Below, piece after piece: positions 58,677 to 64,000 of a stretch of DNA of 64,000 nucleotides. Under the pieces are notes generated by a model, which was not told where the DNA came from, made no database searches, and worked only from the letters and a program-made list of their open reading frames with translations. The stretch is from contig NZ_JAFIBM010000001.1 in NCBI RefSeq assembly GCF_017833035.1, positions 1,178,001 through 1,242,000 of the forward strand. The letters run 5' to 3'. How positions within the stretch are numbered: the stretch's first letter is position 1; each line of letters opens with the position of its first letter. The position numbers and the translations under genes were made by a program. This DNA comes from Frigoribacterium sp. PvP032 (GTDB lineage Bacteria > Actinomycetota > Actinomycetes > Actinomycetales > Microbacteriaceae).

Positions 58677-60275
58677 TCAGTCCTCGTCGACGTGCAGCCC
58701 GAGCTGGCGCACCCGGGCGATCGCCTCCCGGCGGGACGTCGCCTGCAGCTTCCGGTAGATGCTCCGGACGTGGCTCTTGACCGTGTTGACCGAGATGAAC
58801 AGCTGGCTGCCGATCTGGCCGAGGGTCTGGCCGGTCGCCAGGTGGCGCACGATGACGAGCTCGCGGTCGCTCAGCGGCTCCGCGAGGGGAGGCACGTCCG
58901 GCCCCTCGGCCGTGTGCAGGCGGGCGAGCACGCCGAGGGTCGCCTGCGGCTGGTCGCGCTGCACGGCGCGGGCCACGAGATGGTCGAGCAGCGGCTCCGG
59001 CAGGGTGCCGAAGACCCAGCTGGCGCCCGAGTGGCCTGCCTCGAGCAGGGCGCGGTCGAAGGCGATGTCGGCCTGGGCGGTGTCGCCCTGGGCCAGGTGG
59101 GCGGCCGCGGCGACGGCGTGGACGTGCCCGACGGTGCGCTCCGAGTGCAGGTCGCCGAGCACGAGGCACGCCTCGAGGTCGTCGAGCGCGGCCTGCGGCT
59201 CGCCGGTCGAGAGGTGGATGAGGGCGAGCACGCGGGCGGGGCACTCGATGTGGCGGTCGCCGGGCGAGAGGGGCTGGGCCAGGCGCCGCGCCTCCTGCGC
59301 CTGTCCGAGCTGGAGCATGGTCTCGGCACGGAGGGCCGTGGCCGACCGGCCGAGGACGACGGCGCCGGTGAAGCCCTGCACGAGGCGCGAGATGCGGCCG
59401 AGGTGGTCGAGCACCTCGATCGAGCGGCCCTGGGCGAGCAAGACGGTCGCCTCGGCGAACCAGCCGAGCGCCTCCCAGTCGCTGCCGCGGGCCGCGAGGT
59501 GCACGCGGGCGACGAGGTCGTCGTGCCCGCCGGGGGAGTCGTCCCGCTCGAGAGCGAGGTGCAGCCGGGCGATCTGGGCGAGGGCCCCGAACGAGCTGGC
59601 GAGCAGGTCGGTGCCCTCGGCGAGCTCGGCGGCGTGCTCGAGGTGCTCGTCGGCGAGCGCGAACTCGCCGAGCAGCACGGCGACGTAGGCGAGGGCGGAC
59701 AGGCACTCGACGCGCTCGGCGATGCTGAGGTGCTCCTCGCCGAGGCCCGAGGCGAGCCCGAGCGCGAACTGGGCCTGGTCGTACTCGCCGTAGTGCAGGC
59801 GGATGAGGCCGAGCTGCAGCGAGAAGGAGGCGCTGAGGCTGATGCGGGCCGTGATCGACTCGGAGAGGTCGCTCTCGATCATCGTGCGGGCGACCTCGAG
59901 GTGCTCGTGGGCGACGACGAGGTTGCCGAGCGTCCGCAGCGCGGCGCCGAGGTGCACGTGGTAGCCGGCGCGCACCTCGAGGGGCAGGCCGGGGTCGGCG
60001 TCGATGGCCTTGGCCACGCCGCGGAACCACGGCAGCGCCGCGCTGCGCGAGCGGGAGCCGACCGATCGGTAGCTGGCGGCGAGGGCGAGCAGGATGAGCG
60101 GTCGACCGCTCCACTCCTCCTCGGGAGCCGAGCGGACGGCCTCGCGCAGACGGGCTCCCTGCAGCGGGGCTATCTGCGTCCAGGCCTGCTCGATGGCGTC
60201 GAGAGAGGCCCGCGCGTCGGCGGGCTGGAGCTCGACCCCTGTCGGGTCGGGTGATGCATCGTCAAGGGTGCGCAC
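58677..60275 (-). CDS. Large LuxR-type transcriptional regulator
   Basis: A 532-residue regulator. Residues 1-450 are helical and alanine/leucine-rich with a TPR-like periodicity (for example LGNLVVAHEHLEVARTMIE, YDQAQFALGLASGLG), as in the C-terminal half of MalT-type proteins, but no ATPase domain is present. The LuxR HTH at the C-terminus is LSDRELVIVRHLATGQTLGQIG near 467 with SVNTVKSHVRSIYRKL. The GTG start has GAGG/TAGGA elements upstream. It is divergent from an ABC exporter and may control it; ligand unknown. Confidence 0.82.
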   Translation of the reverse strand: MRTLDDASPDPTGVELQPADARASLDAIEQAWTQIAPLQGARLREAVRSAPEEEWSGRPLILLALAASYRSVGSRSRSAALPWFRGVAKAIDADPGLPLEVRAGYHVHLGAALRTLGNLVVAHEHLEVARTMIESDLSESITARISLSASFSLQLGLIRLHYGEYDQAQFALGLASGLGEEHLSIAERVECLSALAYVAVLLGEFALADEHLEHAAELAEGTDLLASSFGALAQIARLHLALERDDSPGGHDDLVARVHLAARGSDWEALGWFAEATVLLAQGRSIEVLDHLGRISRLVQGFTGAVVLGRSATALRAETMLQLGQAQEARRLAQPLSPGDRHIECPARVLALIHLSTGEPQAALDDLEACLVLGDLHSERTVGHVHAVAAAAHLAQGDTAQADIAFDRALLEAGHSGASWVFGTLPEPLLDHLVARAVQRDQPQATLGVLARLHTAEGPDVPPLAEPLSDRELVIVRHLATGQTLGQIGSQLFISVNTVKSHVRSIYRKLQATSRREAIARVRQLGLHVDED

Positions 60276-60302
60276 GGGTCCTACCTCTGCCGCATCGGGT
60301 AG

Positions 60303-60323
60303 TTCCCCGGTCGGGTCGGGGAA
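60303..60323 (+). promoter_or_regulatory. Inverted repeat TTCCCCG-N7-CGGGGAA
   Basis: A perfect 7-base inverted repeat in the divergent LuxR/ABC exporter gap. It is a candidate regulator site. Confidence 0.45.
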
Positions 60324-60437
60324 TGCGGCGTCAGGGCGTGGTCAGGCACCCTGAGCTCCCAGCATAAATGAGCGATGTTCCCATCTGCGCGTCCCACGGC
60401 CAGATTGCCCCAGGAGTGGGGGGACGCGCCGCGGGCG

Positions 60438-60443
60438 TAGCCT
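60438..60443 (+). promoter_or_regulatory. Leaderless -10 box (TAGCCT) of the ABC exporter gene
   Basis: TAGCCT ends 6 bases before the ATG at 60450. Confidence 0.55.
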
Positions 60444-60449
60444 CGCTCC

Positions 60450-62339
60450 ATGAGCAGCGCGGGCGGGGCAGGCAGAGGAGGCGGCGGTCGAGCAGGAGGA
60501 GGCGGCGGCGGTCGTGGCGGCCGGGTCTCGAGCGGCGACGCCGCGGCCCAGAAGGCGGCCAACGCCGCCGCGCCGAAGATCCCCGACCTCTTCCGGCGCA
60601 TCCGCGGGCTCTTCTCCCCGCACCGACGCGCACTCGTCGTCACCGTCGTGCTGGTGCTCGTCGGCGCGGCGATCAGCGTCGCGCCTCCTCTGCTCACCAA
60701 GCAGGCGTTCGACCGCGGGCTGTTCCCCGCGGGCGGCCCCGACGTCCCGGTGCTGATGGAGCTCGTCGGCCTGATGATCGGGCTGTGGGTGCTGTCGGCC
60801 GGCATCGGCGTCTGGCAGACGTACCTCACGGCCACGGTCGGCAACAGCGTGATGGGCGCCCTCCGCATCCGGCTGTTCGGGCACCTCCAGCGGATGGAGC
60901 TCGCGTTCTTCACCCGGACGAAGACCGGCGTCATCCAGTCCCGGCTGCAGAACGACGTCGGCGGCGTCGCGAACGTGCTGAGCAACACGATCTCGAGCGT
61001 GCTCGGCAACACTGTCACGGTGATCGCGGCGTTCATCTCGATGCTCGTGCTCAGCTGGCAGATGACCGTCGTCACCGTCATCCTGCTGCCGCTGCTCGTC
61101 GTGGCCCAGCGCCGGGTCGGACAGGTGCGGGCGCGCATCGCGACCAAGACGCAGGAGTCGCTCTCGGACATGACCGCGATCACGCAGGAGGCGCTGAGCG
61201 TCAGCGGCATCCTGCTCGCGAAGAGCTTCAACCAGCAGCGCAGCGAGGTCGAACGCTACTCGGCCGAGAACCGCACGCAGATCGGCCTGCAGGTGCGGCA
61301 GCAGATGAGCGGCCAGTGGTTCTTCGCCGTCGTGCAGATCTTCCTGTCGGTCATCCCGGCGCTGATCTACCTGGTCGCCGCCTGGCTCATCCTCCGCGAC
61401 GTGCCGGTGACCGCCGGCACGATCGTCGCGTTCACGACGGTGCAGGCGCGGCTGACCTTCCCGCTGATGGGGCTCCTCCGGGTGGCCCTCGACCTGCAGA
61501 CATCGGGCGCCCTCTTCGCGCGCATCTTCGAGTACCTCGACCTGCGGCCCGCCATCACCGACGGCGGGGCCTCCGCGACGGTCGACGAGGCCCAGCTCGG
61601 CCGCGTCGAGTTCGACGACGTCGAGTTCGCCTACCCCGACGCCGAGCCGGGGCAGCGGACCCTCCGCGGCGTCTCGTTCGACATCGAGCCGGGCCAGTTC
61701 GCGGCCTTCGTCGGGCCGAGCGGCGCGGGCAAGACGACGGTGTCGTACCTCATCCCGCGCTTCTACGAGGCGACCGGCGGCAGCGTGCGCTTCGCCGGCA
61801 CCGACGTCCGCGACCTGCGGCAGGAGTCGCTCGTCGAGAACATCGGCATCGTCAGCCAGGAGACCTACCTGTTCCACGCGACGATCGGCGACAACCTCCG
61901 CTACGCGCGGCCGGACGCGACCGACGAGCAGCTCGTCGACGCCGCCCGGCAGGCGAACATCCACGAGACGATCGCGTCGTTCCCCGACGGCTACGACACC
62001 GTGGTGGGCGAACGCGGCTACCGCCTCTCCGGCGGCGAGAAGCAGCGCATCGCCATCGCCCGCGTGCTGCTCAAGGACCCGGCGGTGCTGGTGCTCGACG
62101 AGGCGACGAGCGCGCTCGACACCGTGTCCGAGCGGGTCGTGCAGGAGGCGCTGGACACGGCCACGAGAGGGCGCACGACGATCGCCATCGCGCACCGCCT
62201 CTCCACGGTCCGCCACGCGGACGTCGTCTTCGTCGTCGACGGCGGGCGCATCGTCGAGCGCGGCACGCACGACGAGCTCGTCGCCCTCGGCGGCGTGTAC
62301 GCCGACCTCTACGGGCAGCAGGTGGCGTCGACGACGTGA
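60450..62339 (+). CDS. ABC transporter, fused permease and ATPase (MsbA type)
   Basis: A 629-residue half-transporter that should act as a homodimer. A glycine-rich N-terminal tail of about 28 residues (GRAGGGGGGRGG) precedes six helices (about 65-350) and an ATPase domain with Walker A GPSGAGKTT near 424, Q-loop VSQETYLFHA near 468, signature LSGGEKQRIAIARVLL near 526, Walker B VLVLDEATSALD near 547 and H-loop IAIAHRLSTV near 577. It exports a lipid or drug. The ATG is 6 bases from a TAGCCT box. Confidence 0.92.
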   Translation: MSSAGGAGRGGGGRAGGGGGGRGGRVSSGDAAAQKAANAAAPKIPDLFRRIRGLFSPHRRALVVTVVLVLVGAAISVAPPLLTKQAFDRGLFPAGGPDVPVLMELVGLMIGLWVLSAGIGVWQTYLTATVGNSVMGALRIRLFGHLQRMELAFFTRTKTGVIQSRLQNDVGGVANVLSNTISSVLGNTVTVIAAFISMLVLSWQMTVVTVILLPLLVVAQRRVGQVRARIATKTQESLSDMTAITQEALSVSGILLAKSFNQQRSEVERYSAENRTQIGLQVRQQMSGQWFFAVVQIFLSVIPALIYLVAAWLILRDVPVTAGTIVAFTTVQARLTFPLMGLLRVALDLQTSGALFARIFEYLDLRPAITDGGASATVDEAQLGRVEFDDVEFAYPDAEPGQRTLRGVSFDIEPGQFAAFVGPSGAGKTTVSYLIPRFYEATGGSVRFAGTDVRDLRQESLVENIGIVSQETYLFHATIGDNLRYARPDATDEQLVDAARQANIHETIASFPDGYDTVVGERGYRLSGGEKQRIAIARVLLKDPAVLVLDEATSALDTVSERVVQEALDTATRGRTTIAIAHRLSTVRHADVVFVVDGGRIVERGTHDELVALGGVYADLYGQQVASTT

Positions 62340-62400
62340 CCGGCGCCTCCTCGACGGGTGTCGCGGAACGACGGCTGAACGTCGCCGGGGTACGCGGCGT

Positions 62401-62416
62401 GTCACCAGTGTGTGAC
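62401..62416 (+). promoter_or_regulatory. GTNAC direct repeat, MtrA-like site
   Basis: GTCAC and GTGAC with a 6-base spacer, identical in layout to 16661-16676. TGTCAC/GTGACA also makes it an inverted repeat, so a CRP-like regulator is an alternative reading. Confidence 0.4.
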
Positions 62417-62525
62417 AGCTCTGGCGCGGTGCCCTCGATCGGTGGTACATCTGGGGGACGGATCAGATGAGGCTGCGTCATGTCGAGCGATGCTGGGCGG
62501 ACGTCCTCGGGGGAAGAGGCCAGGC

Positions 62526-64000
62526 GTGTCGAGCTCCACCCACAGCAACAGCACCGTCAGCCCGGACGAGGCGACGGGCAGACCGACGCGGCGTCGCTCG
62601 CCGCTGCGGGCCCTCTTCGGGCGCGGCTCGCTCGACATCCAGTCGACCTTGCTCGTCATGCTGCTCGCGGTCAGCTTCCTCGCGGCGATCGTGATCGGCA
62701 GCGTCGGCTACGTGAACGGCCGTGACTCGCTCCGCGCGGCGGCGTTCGACCAGGTCACGAGCATCCGCGAGTCGCGCGCCCGCGACGTCGAGCGAACCCT
62801 CGCGGGGGTGCAGCAGGCCGTCGTGCTCGACAGCCGCAACGACAGCGCCGTGCAGGCGTCGCTCGACTTCAACGCCGGCTTCGCCGCGCTCGACGAGCAG
62901 CCTGTCGACCCCGCCCGGCAGCAGGCGGTCACCGCCTACTACGAGGGCACGTTCGTGCCGAGGCTCGACGAGGCCACCGGCTCGACGACCGACCCGTCGC
63001 TGATCGAGCCGACATCGTCGGCCCAGGCGTACCTGCAGTCGATCTACACGGCGCCCTTCGACGACGACTTCGACGCCTCGCTCGCGCTCGACACAGCCGA
63101 CGACGGCAGCGAGTGGTCGCAGGCCAGGGCCGACCACCACGACTACTTCCGCGAGATGGTCGACCAGCTGGGCTACGAGGACGTCCTGCTCCTCGACCTC
63201 GACGGCAACGTCGTCTACTCGGCGTACTCGGGCGTCGACCTCGGCACGAACGTCGAGGACGGGCCGTACTCGCGCACGGCGCTCGCCGACGTCTGGGCCA
63301 CCGCGCTCGAGTCGAACACGGTCGACTCGTCGTTCACGACCGACTTCCAGCCTTACGCCCCGTCGCTCGGCGTGCCCACCGCGTGGATCGCGTCGCCCGT
63401 GGGCACGGGCGCGGACGTCACCGGCGTGCTCGCCGTGCAGGTGCCCACCGAGACCATCGACTCGGTCATGACGGGCGACCAGGGCTGGGCCGACCAGGGC
63501 CTCGGCCGCACCGGCGAGGCCTACCTCGCCGGGCCCGACGAGACGATGCGCTCGACCTCGCGCGAGCTGATCGAGCACCCCGACACGTTCGCCGCCGACG
63601 TCGTCGACCACGGCACCCCGACCGACGTCGCCGAGCGCCAGGTGGCGAGCGGCAGCTCGGTGCTGCTGCAGCCGGTGGCGACCACCGCCGTGGACGCGGC
63701 CCTCCAGGGCCGTACCGCCACGACGGTCAACACCGACTACCTCGGCCACGAGGTGCTGGCGGCCTACGCGCCGATCGACGTCGACGGCCTCAACTGGGTG
63801 ATCGTCGCGAAGGTCGACACGTCAGAGGCGTTCGCGCCCGTGGACGTGTTCACCCGCAACCTGCTGCTCTCGACGGCGGCGATCATCGTCGTGGTGTCGC
63901 TGCTCTCGCTGCTGCTGGCGCAGGTGTTCGTCCGGCCGGTGCGGCGCCTCCAGCACGCCGTCAACCGCGTCAGCGGGGGCGAGATCGGCGTCGAGGTGCC
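62526..64000 (+). CDS. Large Cache/HAMP membrane sensor, 3' end outside the window
   Basis: An open frame from the GTG at 62526 (GAAGAGG 7 bases upstream) runs off the window after about 490 codons. A first helix near residues 37-60 (TLLVMLLAVSFLAAIVIGSVGYV) is followed by an extracytoplasmic sensor of about 370 residues with dCache-like segments (DVLLLDLDGNVVYSAYSGVDLGTN near 220; GEAYLAGPDETMRSTSRELI near 326; NTDYLGHEVLAAYAPI near 400), a second helix near 444-465 (LLSTAAIIVVVSLLSLLLAQVF) and the start of a HAMP domain. The missing output domain could be an adenylate cyclase, kinase or chemoreceptor module; similar actinobacterial proteins end in a class III cyclase. Confidence 0.8.
   Translation, partial: MSSSTHSNSTVSPDEATGRPTRRRSPLRALFGRGSLDIQSTLLVMLLAVSFLAAIVIGSVGYVNGRDSLRAAAFDQVTSIRESRARDVERTLAGVQQAVVLDSRNDSAVQASLDFNAGFAALDEQPVDPARQQAVTAYYEGTFVPRLDEATGSTTDPSLIEPTSSAQAYLQSIYTAPFDDDFDASLALDTADDGSEWSQARADHHDYFREMVDQLGYEDVLLLDLDGNVVYSAYSGVDLGTNVEDGPYSRTALADVWATALESNTVDSSFTTDFQPYAPSLGVPTAWIASPVGTGADVTGVLAVQVPTETIDSVMTGDQGWADQGLGRTGEAYLAGPDETMRSTSRELIEHPDTFAADVVDHGTPTDVAERQVASGSSVLLQPVATTAVDAALQGRTATTVNTDYLGHEVLAAYAPIDVDGLNWVIVAKVDTSEAFAPVDVFTRNLLLSTAAIIVVVSLLSLLLAQVFVRPVRRLQHAVNRVSGGEIGVEV

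Overview
The window is a very GC-rich chromosomal segment with 61 protein genes that I can support (one of them frameshifted, one cut off by the right edge), four tRNAs, and no rRNA, CRISPR array, insertion sequence or integrase. Gene content and order point to an actinobacterium of the Microbacteriaceae type (Frigoribacterium/Clavibacter/Curtobacterium-like): a menaquinone cluster with FprA-type ferredoxin reductase, DUF4229 and PLDc_N membrane proteins, tRNA-Thr/tRNA-Met near hadAB, tRNA-Trp-secE-nusG-rplKA, a separate rplJL pair, many GTG starts and GTGA stop/start overlaps. The genus call is inference only.

Layout. 1-14.1 kb: menaquinone and isoprenoid quinone supply (menB, menE, menA, menD, menF, menG, a long-chain polyprenyl diphosphate synthase) interleaved with small membrane proteins, a PPK2 kinase, an MFS transporter coupled to menF, an FprA-like reductase and YajQ. 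14.1-18.1 kb: a frameshifted DUF559-like gene between copies of a short repeat, tRNA-Tyr, an inositol-monophosphatase-family protein and an M23 peptidase. 18.1-21.5 kb: a GH13 glucosidase, an aldo/keto reductase that apparently starts with CTG, and a 2'-5' RNA ligase-like protein. 21.6-26.3 kb: tRNA-Thr, tRNA-Met, then a compact type III polyketide synthase, methyltransferase and flavin monooxygenase operon reminiscent of srsABC, a 400-base gene-free region built of two copies of a multi-hairpin repeat, and a convergent UbiA prenyltransferase. 26.5-33.9 kb: DUF3072, hadA-hadB-murB, a LiaS/DesK-like two-component pair with an ABC exporter, and an aminotransferase. 34.1-37.2 kb: tRNA-Trp, secE, nusG, rplK, rplA. 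37.4-55.7 kb: an accessory block between rplA and rplJ holding a GNAT protein, an oxidoreductase, a Pr6Pr protein, a YqaJ nuclease, a ROK-regulated sugar uptake and oxidation cluster, a TolB-like protein, and a MacB-like ABC system with its OmpR/histidine kinase pair. 55.8-57 kb: L10 leader, rplJ, rplL. 57.1-64 kb: an APC permease, a LuxR regulator, an ABC exporter and the start of a large Cache/HAMP sensor.

How the genes work together. The men genes make DHNA, attach the polyprenyl tail (MenA plus the prenyl synthase) and methylate it (MenG). The type III PKS operon probably makes a phenolic lipid or quinone that is methylated, hydroxylated and possibly prenylated. The ROK cluster imports a carbohydrate and processes it through two Gfo/Idh dehydrogenases and two xylose-isomerase-like TIM barrels. 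Conserved translation and envelope genes form a backbone into which accessory cassettes have been placed.

The most notable sequence-level signals are not genes. They are a hugely over-represented decamer AGGAGGCGCG (21 exact copies on both strands), eighteen genes whose start codon lies 6-8 bases after a perfect TANNNT box (leaderless transcription), and a multi-hairpin intergenic repeat family present at 25.2, 25.3 and 49.8 kb.
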